From positions 62,001-126,000 of the forward strand of contig CAVUIG010000003.1 in NCBI GenBank assembly GCA_963741355.1: DNA of 64,000 bases, given 5' to 3'. Position 1 is the stretch's first letter, and each line of letters starts with the position of its first letter. The notes under the pieces were generated by a model. It was not told the DNA's origin and searched no databases. It saw only the letters and a program-made list of their open reading frames with translations. Origin of the DNA: CAIWHR01 sp963741355. GTDB lineage: Bacteria; Pseudomonadota; Gammaproteobacteria; Burkholderiales; Casimicrobiaceae. A program made the translations under genes and the position numbers. This document shows positions 1 to 9,036 of the stretch, one piece after another.

Positions 1-1
1 T

Positions 2-721
2 GACGGCTACACGCTGCTGATGATGTCGAACGCGCAGACCGTCAACGAGTCGCTGATCCCGAACAAGCCGTACGCGCTGATGCGCGACTTCGTCCCGGTC
101 GCGCCGGTCAACTACTCCGACCTCGTCCTCGTCGTGCATCCGTCGGTCCAGGCGAATTCGCTCGCCGACCTCATCAGGCTCGCGAAGGCAAGCCCGGGCA
201 AGCTCAATTACGCGTCGTCGGGACCCGGCACGCCCTATCACATGGCCGGCGAGCTCTTCAAGGCGATGGCCGGCGTCGACATCCTGCACGTTCCGTACAA
301 GGGAAGCTCCGGCGCGCGCACCGCCGTGCTCGCGGGAGAGGTCCAGATGATGTTCGACGCGGTGACGACGATGAGCGAGCACGCGCGCGCCGGCACCGTG
401 AGACCGCTGGCCACGACCGGCAAGGCGCGCTCGACGGTACTGCCGAACGTGCCGACGCTGGACGAGGCCGGCGTGCGCGGCTACGAGGCGGTGATCTGGC
501 TCGGCATCATGGCTCCGAAGGGAACGCCGCCGGAGATCGTCAGCCGGCTCAATGCCGAGATCACGAAGATCGTCAACCGCCCCGACGTCCGCGCCGACTG
601 GGCGAAGCAGGGCGCGGCGCCGATGACGATGACGCCGGAGGAGTTCGGCCGCTACGAGACCGACGACATCGCCAAGTGGGCGCGCATCGTGCAGATCTCC
701 GGCGCGAAGCCCGATCAGTGA
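2..721 (+). CDS. Bug/TctC-family periplasmic solute receptor (5' end outside window)
   Basis: This is the 3' part of an extracytoplasmic receptor of the tripartite tricarboxylate transporter (Bug) family, which captures small carboxylates in the periplasm. The frame is open from base 2, so the start and signal peptide lie upstream; 239 residues are visible of the roughly 320 usual for the family. Family landmarks are present: LNYASSGPGT, HVPYKGSSGA (ligand loop), FDAVTT, LPNVPTLDEAG and a WLGIMAPKGTP segment. Receptors of this family are often orphaned from their TctAB membrane partners. No transporter genes follow here, and the next gene is an unrelated binding protein. The substrate cannot be read from the sequence. 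Confidence 0.93.
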   Translation, partial: DGYTLLMMSNAQTVNESLIPNKPYALMRDFVPVAPVNYSDLVLVVHPSVQANSLADLIRLAKASPGKLNYASSGPGTPYHMAGELFKAMAGVDILHVPYKGSSGARTAVLAGEVQMMFDAVTTMSEHARAGTVRPLATTGKARSTVLPNVPTLDEAGVRGYEAVIWLGIMAPKGTPPEIVSRLNAEITKIVNRPDVRADWAKQGAAPMTMTPEEFGRYETDDIAKWARIVQISGAKPDQ

Positions 722-839
722 GTGGATGCGCGGGACCCCGTTCGCCGACGATTAGCGCACGCGTGCTCGATCGTGCGCCGTGTGACACGGCGTGCATCCG
801 TTCGGTCGGAACGCGACGCGTGGACGTGATCCGCCCCGC

Positions 840-1541
840 ATGATGCCGCTGACCCTCCTCAGCGCCGGCGCGGCCAAGGGACTCGTCGCCGCGCTTGCGC
901 CGGAGTTTCTCGCCGCCGCCGGCGCGGCCATCGATGGGCAATTCGGCGCGGTCGGCGCGATCCGCGAGCAGCTCGCGTCCGGCGCCCCGTGCGACGCGAT
1001 CATCCTCACCGCGGCGCTGCTGGAATCGCTCGAGCGCGACGGCGACATCGTCGCGGGCAGCATCGCGCCGATCGGACGCGTGGAAACCGGCGTCGCGGCG
1101 CGCGCGGGCGAGGCGTTCCCCGACATTCACGACCGCGACGCCTTGCGCGCAACCCTCTTCGCCGCGCCGGCCGTATTCGTTCCCGACCTGACGCGCTCGA
1201 CCGCGGGAATTCATTTCGCCGGCGTGCTCGACCGGCTCGGCATCGCGGCGCAAGTGACGCCGCGCGTGCACGCCTATCCGAACGGAGCGACCGCGATGCG
1301 CGCGCTTGCGGATTGCGCGATTGCGGGCGCGCTGGGCTGCACGCAGGTCACCGAGATCCTGTACACGCCCGGCGTCGCGCTCGTCGGCACGCTGCCGGCC
1401 GGATGCGGGCTTGCGACGGTCTACGCCGCGGCCGTCGCGGCGCGCGCGCGCGCGCCGGAGCTCGCGCAGCGGTTCATCGCGCTTCTTGCGGGGCCGGGTT
1501 CGCGGGACGCGCGCCGGCGCGGCGGATTCGAGGTCGACTAG
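840..1541 (+). CDS. ModA-like substrate-binding domain protein
   Basis: A protein of about 233 residues with the type 2 periplasmic-binding fold of the ModA/extracellular solute-binding group. Support comes from the opening MPLTLLSAGAAKG strand-loop, an AAIDGQFGAVGAIREQL segment, DAIILTAALLE, and a late GCTQVTEILY loop that matches the usual hinge region. The start is taken at the paired ATGs at 840/843, because the upstream ATG at 792 adds arginine-rich, non-conserved sequence. No signal peptide is evident, so it may act in the cytoplasm as a free-standing sensor or small-molecule binder. No permease or ATPase gene accompanies it, so a molybdate transport role is not supported. Confidence 0.72.
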   Translation: MMPLTLLSAGAAKGLVAALAPEFLAAAGAAIDGQFGAVGAIREQLASGAPCDAIILTAALLESLERDGDIVAGSIAPIGRVETGVAARAGEAFPDIHDRDALRATLFAAPAVFVPDLTRSTAGIHFAGVLDRLGIAAQVTPRVHAYPNGATAMRALADCAIAGALGCTQVTEILYTPGVALVGTLPAGCGLATVYAAAVAARARAPELAQRFIALLAGPGSRDARRRGGFEVD

Positions 1542-1599
1542 GACGGGCCGCTGCGGCGGCGACCCGCGGCACGTCGTCTTTGCAGGAATGCCGTCCCGA

Positions 1600-2172
1600 T
1601 CATGGCGGCTCGGGACGCGAGCGTGCGGAGCTGGCGCTGCCGTCCCGGTCCGCGCGTGCCGTCGGATTCACGTTCGTGACGAGCGGGATCGCGAGGCGCA
1701 CGAGGCGGCGATCCGCCATCTCGCGCTGCGAAGGCGACAGCGCCGCGTAGAGCTGCTTGCCGGCGTCGCCGATGTCCTCGATGGCGGTCAGCCGATCGCG
1801 CGCCTTGTCGGTGACGAAGTCGAACTGCTCGGCGGCCGTGCCCTTGGGAAAGCGCAGCTTGTCGCGATCGCGCGCGACGTCGCCGGCGAGCTTCAGCACG
1901 CGATCGGCGAAAATCGTCCAGAGCCGTCGCTGCGACGCGCTGATGCGCAGATCTTCCTCGATCTCGCCAAGCTGTATCTGGACCTGGTCGGCAAGGGTTG
2001 CCGGGACGGGCTCCGGCGCGAGCGGGCGCTGCGGGGGGAGCGCGCTCTTGCCCCCGGTAGCCCCCGAGCCGCCGGGGCGGGTGCCGCCGCCTCCGCCCGG
2101 GTATTGCGCCGCGGCGCCGGTCGCCGCCAATGCAAGCAACAGCGCCGCAAACACACGTGCAATCCTGTTCAA
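1600..2172 (-). CDS. LTXXQ-motif exported protein (Spy/CpxP-like)
   Basis: A 190-residue protein with a clear signal peptide (MNRIARVFAALLLALAATGA, cleavage near AAA-Q), then a Gly/Pro-rich linker, then an alpha-helical domain. The helical part carries two LTXXQ-type hairpin motifs, ISASQRRLW and LSPSQREMADRRL, which place it in the Spy/CpxP family of periplasmic helical chaperone-like proteins. Family members bind unfolded proteins or damp envelope-stress signalling; that role is inferred here. It stands alone, divergent from the universal stress protein at 2289. The C-terminal tail is Arg/Ser/Pro-rich and probably disordered. Confidence 0.8.
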   Translation of the reverse strand: MNRIARVFAALLLALAATGAAAQYPGGGGGTRPGGSGATGGKSALPPQRPLAPEPVPATLADQVQIQLGEIEEDLRISASQRRLWTIFADRVLKLAGDVARDRDKLRFPKGTAAEQFDFVTDKARDRLTAIEDIGDAGKQLYAALSPSQREMADRRLVRLAIPLVTNVNPTARADRDGSASSARSRPEPP

Positions 2173-2288
2173 AGTTCACCTCGGCATGAGAACGAAAATT
2201 CCCGCGCGCCCGGAACGTGAGCGGCGTCAAGGTCGAGGATGGAATAATGCCGCAGAATGACGCCGTTACCCACTCCCGCGAGGACACC

Positions 2289-3128
2289 ATGACCTATCGG
2301 TCCATCTTTGTCCACGCCGACGACAGCGAAGCCTGCGAGCGCCGGCTTGCTGCGGCGGCCCACATCGCGCGCGCATATCCCGCGCAGCTCAAGGCGGCCT
2401 ATCTCGTTCCGACGTCGCAGGTGACACCGTTCGCGTCCGCGGTGCTGCGCGGCGACGCCAAGGACCGCTGGTTTCGCCAGACCGCCGAGGCCCACGATGC
2501 GGTGAGGGCACGGTTTCACGCCATCGCGGCCGAGGCCGGCGTGACCGACGCGGTGTGGGTCGCGCCGCGCGTCGATCCGATCGGCGCCGCGGTGCTGCAC
2601 GCGCGCTATTCCGATCTCGCGATCATCGGCCAGCCGCCGCGCGACGAGGTGAACGCCGCGTTCTCCGCCGAGCTCGCCTATGCGGTCGTGACGTCGAGCG
2701 GACGCCCTGTGCTGTTCGTGCCGTACATCGGCAGCCAGAAGACGCTCGGCGAGCGCGTGCTGATCGCATGGAAGGACTCGCGCGAATCGGCGCATGCCGT
2801 GTCGGATGCGCTGCCCTTCCTCAAGAGGGCGAAGAAGGTACATGCGCTCGCGATCATGCAGGAGGACTACACGGACGAGAGCGAATTGCGCGCCGACGAG
2901 GAGGTTGCCGCATTTCTCAAGCGGCACGACGTCGACGCCACCGTGCGTCGCCTCGTCGCACCCGACATCCAGGCCGGCGAGCTGCTGCTTTCGCAGGCCG
3001 CGGACCTGAGCGTGGATCTCATCGTGATGGGCGGATACACCCGCCCTCGTCTGACGCAGCTCGTGTGGGGAGGCGTGACGAGCGTGATGCTGGCGTCAAT
3101 GACCGTGCCGGTGCTGATGTCGCATTGA
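2289..3128 (+). CDS. tandem-domain universal stress protein (UspA family)
   Basis: A 279-residue cytoplasmic protein of two UspA domains in series (about residues 1-145 and 155-279). The first begins MTYRSIFVHADDSEAC; the second begins GERVLIAWKDSRESAHA. The second domain ends in a nucleotide-loop motif, MGGYTRPRLTQLVWGGVTS, close to the GxxG-(x9)-G(S/T) signature of ATP-binding Usps. The start at 2289 is set by a GAGGA ribosome-binding site 5-7 bases upstream; longer starts add non-homologous residues. The gene faces the LTXXQ protein, and both are plausible stress functions. Confidence 0.9.
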   Translation: MTYRSIFVHADDSEACERRLAAAAHIARAYPAQLKAAYLVPTSQVTPFASAVLRGDAKDRWFRQTAEAHDAVRARFHAIAAEAGVTDAVWVAPRVDPIGAAVLHARYSDLAIIGQPPRDEVNAAFSAELAYAVVTSSGRPVLFVPYIGSQKTLGERVLIAWKDSRESAHAVSDALPFLKRAKKVHALAIMQEDYTDESELRADEEVAAFLKRHDVDATVRRLVAPDIQAGELLLSQAADLSVDLIVMGGYTRPRLTQLVWGGVTSVMLASMTVPVLMSH

Positions 3129-3478
3129 CGTAACGGGTCGCCGCGCGCACGCTGTTCCGACGCACATTCGGGCGCTCGGGGTCAACCTCCACGGCCTCCC
3201 GGACGTTATCGTTGTGCGAAGGTGGGTGCCTTCGCCGCTCGCGCTCGCGTCCGGGCGCGACAGGGTGTTCGAATTTGTAACAAGGCGTTGCGAAGAACGT
3301 CCGGCGATCGAAATCAGCCGTACTTGGATGGTGCGGAGCGCAAACCCAAATGACGGAATGCGCAGGCAATTTCGGAATGCCGCGCGTCGAGCTTCTGTTG
3401 GCCTCTTCCTAGGGGCATCGAACTTGGCCTGTGCTGCAGGGGTCTTAGATGCACAGGCACACTGCATGTGAGGGCATT
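3129..3478. other. intergenic stretch, no gene seen
   Basis: This 350-bp stretch separates the stress protein from the exported Gly/Trp-rich protein. No open frame has coding character or a credible ribosome-binding site. It probably holds the promoter of the gene at 3479, but I see no convincing -35/-10 pair. Confidence 0.5.
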
Positions 3479-4100
3479 ATGAACAAACGATTGCTTACGA
3501 TCCTGGTGGCGGTTTTCGCGGCTTTCCTCGCGAGCGGCTCCGCGTTCGCTCAACGCGGCGGCGGTCGGCGGTCACGGCGGCGGATCCATGGGCGGCGGCG
3601 CGCACGCTGGCGGGTCCGGCGGATGGCATGGTGGCAGCGGCGGCACGTGGCATGGCGGCAGCGGCGGCGCGTGGCATGGCGGCAGCGGCGGCGCGTGGCA
3701 CGGCGGCAGCGGCTGGCATGGTGGATATAACGGCTGGCACGGCGGCTATTACGGCGGGCGGTATTGGTATGGCGGCTGGTATGGCGCCGGACTCGCGACC
3801 GGACTCTTTCTGGGCGCGTGGCCGTACTGGGGCGGCTACTACGGGGCCTACGGCTATCCGTACTACGGGGCCTACGGCTATCCGTATTACGGGGCAGCTT
3901 ACGGCTACCCGGGGTACACGCAGGCCGACACCACCACCTATGTGGAGCAGGCGCCGCAGGCGCCGGTGAATAATTACTGGTATTACTGCACCGATCCGGC
4001 AGGGTATTTCCCGTACGTGCAGAACTGCAGCCGCGAGTGGCTGCAGGTCGTTCCGCAGAACGTGCCGCGCCCGGGTGCGCCGAATTCGCAGTACCAGTGA
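3479..4100 (+). CDS. exported Gly/Trp/Tyr-rich protein (frameshifted)
   Basis: An exported low-complexity protein of about 206 residues. A good signal peptide (MNKRLLTILVAVFAAFLASG, ending SAFA) is read in one frame; the body (GGHGGGSMGGG, then WHGGSGG repeats, then YYGAYGYP repeats) is read in another. Removing one base near 3567-3571 joins them cleanly, so the shift is probably a sequencing error in a GGC/GGT-rich run. The C-terminal part keeps the pattern YWYYC-x(7)-FPYVQNC-x(3)-W, with two Cys that could form a disulfide. It lies directly before a glycine-zipper lipoprotein; this pair recurs in betaproteobacteria. An envelope role is likely but the function is unknown. Confidence 0.7.
3622..3720 (+). 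repeat. 24-bp coding repeats (WHGGSGGA units)
   Basis: About four copies of a 24-bp unit reading GGCATGGCGGCAGCGGCGGC plus GYG encode WHGGSGG(A/T) octapeptides in the Gly/Trp-rich protein. Such runs are prone to replication slippage and to sequencing indels, and the frameshift of this gene lies just upstream. Confidence 0.75.
3838..3909 (+). repeat. 24-bp coding repeats (YYGAYGYP units)
   Basis: Two identical 24-bp units and a third, slightly longer one encode YYGAYGYP, YYGAYGYP and YYGAAYGYP. They form the aromatic segment of the Gly/Trp-rich exported protein. Near-identity at the DNA level points to recent duplication. Confidence 0.75.
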
Positions 4101-4130
4101 TATTTCCGCGACCCGAGACGAGATAGGCCA

Positions 4131-4739
4131 ATGAAAAGCAGATTCCTGATCGCCCCGCTTGCCGCGGCTTTGCTGCTGGCGGGATGCGTGACCGTGCCCA
4201 CGGGTCCCGCGGTGACGGTATTGCCGGGCACCTACAAGAGCTTCGACCAGTTCCAGGCGGACGACGGCAGCTGCCGGCAATTCGCCAGCGCGACGATCGG
4301 CGGTCCCGCCGCGGGTCAACCCGCGCAGGACGCTGCGGCCGCCAACGCGATCGGCGGCGCGGCACTGGGCGCCGCGGCGGGCGCGATCATCGGCTCGGTC
4401 TCGGGCCAGGCCGGTGCCGGAGCCGCGATCGGCGCGGGCACCGGATTGCTGTTCGGCAGCGCGGCGGGCAGCAACGTCGCCGGTGCGTCGTCGTACGCGA
4501 TGCAGCATCGCTATGACTCCGCGTACATGCAATGCATGTACGCACACGGGAACCAGATTCCGGGCCGCGTCGCATATTCGGGCGGGGCGCCGGGTTACGC
4601 GCCGCGCTATCCCGCGCAGAATTACGCGCCTCCGGGTTACCCAGGGTCTGCCCCGAGCAGTTATCCGCCGCCGTCGTCGTCGGGAAGCTATCCGCCTCCG
4701 GACTACCCGGCGCCGCCGGGCGCGACGGGCAACCGCTGA
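4131..4739 (+). CDS. glycine-zipper lipoprotein
   Basis: A 202-residue lipoprotein. The signal peptide ends in a lipobox LLLAGC with the lipidated Cys at residue 19. The middle carries a glycine-zipper segment (AIGGAALGAAAGAIIGSVSG, then AIGAGTGLLFGSAAGS) expected to form a membrane-packing helical hairpin. A QHRYDSAYMQCMYAHGNQIP motif follows, a recurrent tail of this family. The C-terminal third is a Pro/Tyr/Ser-rich disordered tail. It begins 31 bases after the Gly/Trp-rich gene and is probably co-transcribed. Likely anchored in the outer membrane; exact role unknown. Confidence 0.85.
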   Translation: MKSRFLIAPLAAALLLAGCVTVPTGPAVTVLPGTYKSFDQFQADDGSCRQFASATIGGPAAGQPAQDAAAANAIGGAALGAAAGAIIGSVSGQAGAGAAIGAGTGLLFGSAAGSNVAGASSYAMQHRYDSAYMQCMYAHGNQIPGRVAYSGGAPGYAPRYPAQNYAPPGYPGSAPSSYPPPSSSGSYPPPDYPAPPGATGNR

Positions 4740-4843
4740 TCAGCTGATCGTCGCAGCATCGCGACCGCATAGGGTGCGGCTGCGATGTGCCGATCGCGTC
4801 GCGCTCCACCGTCGTCGCACCGGCCTGCACGCTCGCGCGTGCG

Positions 4844-5812
<969 letters not shown>

Positions 5813-5823
5813 CGAGGTCTCCG

Positions 5824-5844
5824 TATGTGAATACAGCTCACATA
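5824..5844. promoter_or_regulatory. putative LysR operator (perfect inverted repeat)
   Basis: TATGTGA-(7 bases)-TCACATA is a perfect palindrome with 7-base arms. It lies between the LysR start codon and the divergent promoter at 5864-5892. It contains the T-N11-A core expected of LysR-type sites. It resembles a CRP site but the spacer is 7 rather than 6 bases. Confidence 0.6.
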
Positions 5845-5863
5845 TTGGCGCAAAGCAAATCGA

Positions 5864-5892
5864 TTGTCACCTGTCCCGGGCGTCCATAGACT
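5864..5892 (+). promoter_or_regulatory. sigma-70-type promoter of the small membrane protein
   Basis: TTGTCA (5864-5869), a 17-base spacer and TAGACT (5887-5892). A start near 5899 would leave a short leader with GGAGG at 5921-5925 before the ATG at 5931. It is 20 bases downstream of the LysR-type palindrome. Confidence 0.55.
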
Positions 5893-5930
5893 TCTGCCAT
5901 GGACGACGCCGTCCGGAACCGGAGGTTGAC

Positions 5931-6233
5931 ATGAGAAATCTGCTCGCATTGGACGCCAGCGAATTTGCCTCGCCCGAGACCGCAGGACCGAACTTCAGGG
6001 GGCACGTGCGCCGACTGGCAGCGTCGCCGCGCCAAGCCACGCCGCCGCAATTCCGGCGCCGCGGTTCGGGCGCCGCGGCGAGCGAGATGGCGACGATGAT
6101 CGTCATCCTCGTCGCGTGGGCCGTGATCGCGGGATATCTGTTCGGCCACGCGGCCGAAGGACTGCTCGCGGCGGCACCCGCGGTCAGCGTGGCGTCGCAG
6201 GCCTCGCCGCAAACCCCCGCGGCGCTCGCGTGA
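5931..6233 (+). CDS. small single-pass membrane protein
   Basis: A 100-residue protein with a basic, Pro/Arg-rich N-terminal half and one transmembrane helix (about residues 54-75, MIVILVAWAVIAGYLFGHAA), then an Ala/Ser-rich tail. The start at 5931 is fixed by GGAGG five bases upstream. It is divergent from the LysR regulator and probably its target. I do not recognise a family. Confidence 0.65.
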   Translation: MRNLLALDASEFASPETAGPNFRGHVRRLAASPRQATPPQFRRRGSGAAASEMATMIVILVAWAVIAGYLFGHAAEGLLAAAPAVSVASQASPQTPAALA

Positions 6234-6255
6234 GCGCACGAGCGCTGCGGGGCGG

Positions 6256-7875
6256 CTACGCGTTGGCGAGCCGCTCGCCGTGCTCGCGCGTCGCGTGGAA
6301 GCCGACCTTCGTCCAGCGTTCCATGGTGACCTGCAGGTTGTACTTGTTGGTCGCGAGGAATACCGGATTGCCGTCGACGTCCGTCGCGAGCGCAGCGGCC
6401 TGCTCGCGCTCGAATTCGCGGCGCGTCGCCTCGTCGGGAAAGGTCAGCCAGCGCGCCGTGGAGATGTTGGCCGTGTCGTAGAGCGCGTCGACGCCGTACT
6501 CACTCGCGAGGCGGTGCGCGACGATCTCGAACTGCAGCGGACCGACGGCGCCCAGCAGCAGGACGTTGCCTACCGCCGGCGCGAACACCTGGATCGCGCC
6601 TTCCTCGCCGAGCTCCTGCAGGCCCTTGGCGAGCTGCTTCGACTTCAGCGGGTCGCGCGGGCGCGCGACGCGGAAGAGCTCCGGCGCGAAATACGGAATG
6701 CCGCGGTACGAAAGCGCCTCACCCTCGGTGAGCGCGTCGCCGATCTGCAGCTGCCCGTGATTGTGGATGCCCAGGATGTCGCCGGCGACGGCGTCCTGGC
6801 TCGCGACGCGCTCGTTGGCCATGAACGTCAGCGCGCTTCCGATCTTCATCTCGCGCCCGGTGCGAAGGTGCCGCACCTTGATCCCCGGCGTGTAGCGTCC
6901 CGAGCACACGCGAAAGAAGGCGACGCGATCGCGATGCCGCGGGTCCATGTTCGCCTGGATCTTGAAAACGAACCCCGTGAACGCCGGCTCGGCGGGCGCG
7001 ACCGTGCGCGCGCCGCCGTCGCGCGGCTGCGGCGGAGGCGCCCATTCGACCAGCGCCTCCAGGATTTCCTGGACGCCGAAGTTGTTGATCGCCGATCCGA
7101 AGAACACCGGCGTCTGCCGGCCCGCGAGAAATTCGCCGAGATCGAGCGGCGGGCTCGCGCTGCGCAGGAGTTCTACGTCGTGGCGCAGCGCCGCGGTCTC
7201 GCCGGGATAGAGTTGGTCGAGCCGCGGATTGTCGAGGCCTTCGATCTCCTCGGTATCGCCGCCGACGCGCTCGCCGCCCGGCGTGAAGCGCAGCAGGCGG
7301 TCGTGGCGAAGGTCGAACACGCCGCGGAATGCCTTGCCCATGCCGACCGGCCAGCTGACCGGCGCGCAGTCGATCGCGAGGACGGACTCGATCTCCTCGA
7401 GCAGCGCGAGCGGCTCGCGCACCTCGCGGTCGAGCTTGTTGACGAACGTGATGATCGGCGTCGCGCGGAGCCGGCAGACCTCGAGCAGCTTGATCGTGCG
7501 CGCCTCGACACCCTTGGCCGCATCGATCACCATCACCGCCGCGTCGACCGCGGTCAGCACGCGGTAGGTGTCCTCGGAGAAGTCCTCGTGCCCCGGCGTG
7601 TCGAGCAGGTTGATCGTGTGGCCGGCGTACTCGAACTGCATCACGGAGCTCGTCACCGAGATGCCGCGCTGCTTCTCGACCTCCATCCAGTCCGACGTCG
7701 CGTGGCGCGCGCTCTTGCGCGCCTTGACCGTGCCGGCGAGCAGGATCGCGCCGCCGTAGAGCAGCAGCTTCTCCGTCAGCGTCGTCTTGCCCGCGTCCGG
7801 GTGCGAGATGATCGCGAACGTGCGTCGGCGTGCGACGTCGCGCACGAGCTCGGGAGGAAAGGCGGTGTCGTTCAT
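6256..7875 (-). CDS. prfC: peptide chain release factor 3
   Basis: RF3 is the translational GTPase that recycles RF1/RF2 from the ribosome after termination. The 539-residue length fits (E. coli 529). G-domain motifs are intact: G1 HPDAGKTT, the switch-I region with EKQRGISVTSS, G3 DTPGHEDF and G4 NKLDRE; the beta-barrel and C-terminal RF3 domains follow (GPLQFEIVAHRLASEYGVD). It stands alone on the minus strand. A -10 element and a terminator-like hairpin lie in its 5' leader, so attenuation is possible. Confidence 0.97.
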   Translation of the reverse strand: MNDTAFPPELVRDVARRRTFAIISHPDAGKTTLTEKLLLYGGAILLAGTVKARKSARHATSDWMEVEKQRGISVTSSVMQFEYAGHTINLLDTPGHEDFSEDTYRVLTAVDAAVMVIDAAKGVEARTIKLLEVCRLRATPIITFVNKLDREVREPLALLEEIESVLAIDCAPVSWPVGMGKAFRGVFDLRHDRLLRFTPGGERVGGDTEEIEGLDNPRLDQLYPGETAALRHDVELLRSASPPLDLGEFLAGRQTPVFFGSAINNFGVQEILEALVEWAPPPQPRDGGARTVAPAEPAFTGFVFKIQANMDPRHRDRVAFFRVCSGRYTPGIKVRHLRTGREMKIGSALTFMANERVASQDAVAGDILGIHNHGQLQIGDALTEGEALSYRGIPYFAPELFRVARPRDPLKSKQLAKGLQELGEEGAIQVFAPAVGNVLLLGAVGPLQFEIVAHRLASEYGVDALYDTANISTARWLTFPDEATRREFEREQAAALATDVDGNPVFLATNKYNLQVTMERWTKVGFHATREHGERLANA

Positions 7876-7914
7876 GGGCGTGGCGGAAGGAGCGCGCCGG
7901 CCGGGTCCTTCGGG

Positions 7915-7949
7915 AAAACAAAAGCCGCCGGCCGGAAAGGGCAGGCGGC
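7915..7949 (-). terminator. terminator-like hairpin in the prfC leader
   Basis: On the minus strand, a stem of GCCGCC-T-GCC / GGC-C-GGCGGC (bases 7949-7924, one mismatch, 6-base loop) is followed at once by TTTTGTTTT (7923-7915). It has the form of an intrinsic terminator, but no minus-strand gene ends here. It falls between a -10 element (7963-7968) and the prfC start at 7875, so it could be an attenuator. Confidence 0.55.
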
Positions 7950-7962
7950 AAGATTCGCTTGG

Positions 7963-7968
7963 ATTATA
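7963..7968 (-). promoter_or_regulatory. -10 element (TATAAT) upstream of prfC
   Basis: A perfect TATAAT on the minus strand predicts transcription starting near 7956, 81 bases before the prfC ATG. No good -35 is visible at the expected spacing. Confidence 0.45.
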
Positions 7969-8090
7969 GCAGGCGGCGCGAGCGCGCCCGCGAGGCGTCC
8001 CGAGCGAACCGTCCGTCGAAGCTGCGATAATCGCGCAAGTCCCGGCGCGATGTCGTCGATGAACGCAGCACCATTTTCAGGGAGCCGCCT

Positions 8091-9005
8091 TTGCCTTCGC
8101 AAGCCTCGCTGCCTCAGGTCATGGCGCCGGTGCTGACGCCCTTCGCCAATGACCTCTCGGCCGACATCGCGCGCTTCGTGCGCCTGTGCCGCTGGCTCAT
8201 CGGATCCGGCGTCGGGCTTGCCGTGTTCGGCACGACGTCGGAAGCGAATTCGCTCGCGACCGCGGAGAAGATCGAGCTTCTCGACGCGCTCGTCGCCGCC
8301 GGGGTACCCGCGGAGCGCATCGTGCCGGGCACCGGCTGCTGCGCCTTTCCCGACACGGTCGCCCTGACGCGGGCGGCGATGGAGCGCGGGTGCGCCGGCG
8401 TGCTGATGCTGCCGCCGTTCTATTACAAGAACGTCAGCGATGACGGGCTGTTCGCGAGCTACGCGGAAGTGATCGAGCGCGTCGGCGACGCGCGGCTGCG
8501 ACTCTACCTCTACCACATCCCGCCGGTCGCGCAGGTCCCGCTCGGCGTGCCGCTGATCGAGCGGCTGCTCCAGCGCTATCCGTCGACGATCGCCGGCATC
8601 AAGGACAGCGGCGGCGACTTCGCCTTCACCCGGCAGCTCATCGAGGCGTTCGCACCACGCGGCTTCGCGGTCTACGCAGGCAGCGAGACGTTCCTGCTGC
8701 CGACGCTCGTCACGGGAGGCGCCGGATGCATTTCCGCAACGGCCAACGTCAACCCCGGCGCGATGCTGCGCCTCGCGCGCGACTGGCGCGCGCCCGACGC
8801 CGCCGCGCAGCAGGCGGCGCTCGACGCGGTACGGCAGGCGTTCCAGAAGTTTCCGCTCGTCCCGGCGCTCAAGGCCGCGATCGCCCAAGCAAGCGGTGAC
8901 GACGGATGGCGCGCGACGCGCCCCCCGCTGGTGCCGCTCGACGAGGCCGCGCGCGCGGCGCTGCAAGCCGCGCTGCCCAGGGATTTCGCGCCGCCGTCGA
9001 TCTGA
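8091..9005 (+). CDS. dihydrodipicolinate synthase/N-acetylneuraminate lyase family protein
   Basis: A 304-residue class I aldolase-fold protein of the DapA/NanA family. The TIM-barrel landmarks are present: FGTTSEANSL (the GTTGE-type carboxylate loop), the catalytic Tyr in LYLYHIPP, and the Schiff-base Lys in IAGIKDSGGD. TTG at 8091 is chosen as start because GGAG lies 6 bases upstream; ATG at 8121 is the alternative. It is not near lysine biosynthesis genes, and the loop residues differ from true DapA, so it probably cleaves or forms another 2-keto acid. Confidence 0.87.
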   Translation: MPSQASLPQVMAPVLTPFANDLSADIARFVRLCRWLIGSGVGLAVFGTTSEANSLATAEKIELLDALVAAGVPAERIVPGTGCCAFPDTVALTRAAMERGCAGVLMLPPFYYKNVSDDGLFASYAEVIERVGDARLRLYLYHIPPVAQVPLGVPLIERLLQRYPSTIAGIKDSGGDFAFTRQLIEAFAPRGFAVYAGSETFLLPTLVTGGAGCISATANVNPGAMLRLARDWRAPDAAAQQAALDAVRQAFQKFPLVPALKAAIAQASGDDGWRATRPPLVPLDEAARAALQAALPRDFAPPSI

Positions 9006-9036
9006 CGCGGCCGCGCGCGGTGCCGCCGCGATCTCG

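Noticed and set aside
840..1541. Molybdate-binding protein ModA
   Set aside because: No signal peptide and no modBC genes; only the general binding-protein fold is supported.
4734..4750. Terminator after the glycine-zipper gene (TGATCAGCTGATC)
   Set aside because: The palindrome is too short for a stable stem-loop and no T run follows.
5824..5844. CRP site
   Set aside because: The arms match TGTGA/TCACA, but the spacer is 7 bases instead of 6, and the position fits LysR autoregulation better.
6280..8136. Long plus-strand open frame opposite prfC
   Set aside because: It mirrors prfC codon structure and has no ribosome-binding site or recognisable domain.
8091..9005. Biosynthetic dapA
   Set aside because: Fold and Schiff-base Lys fit, but the GTTSEANS loop and lack of lysine-pathway neighbours argue for another 2-keto acid lyase.
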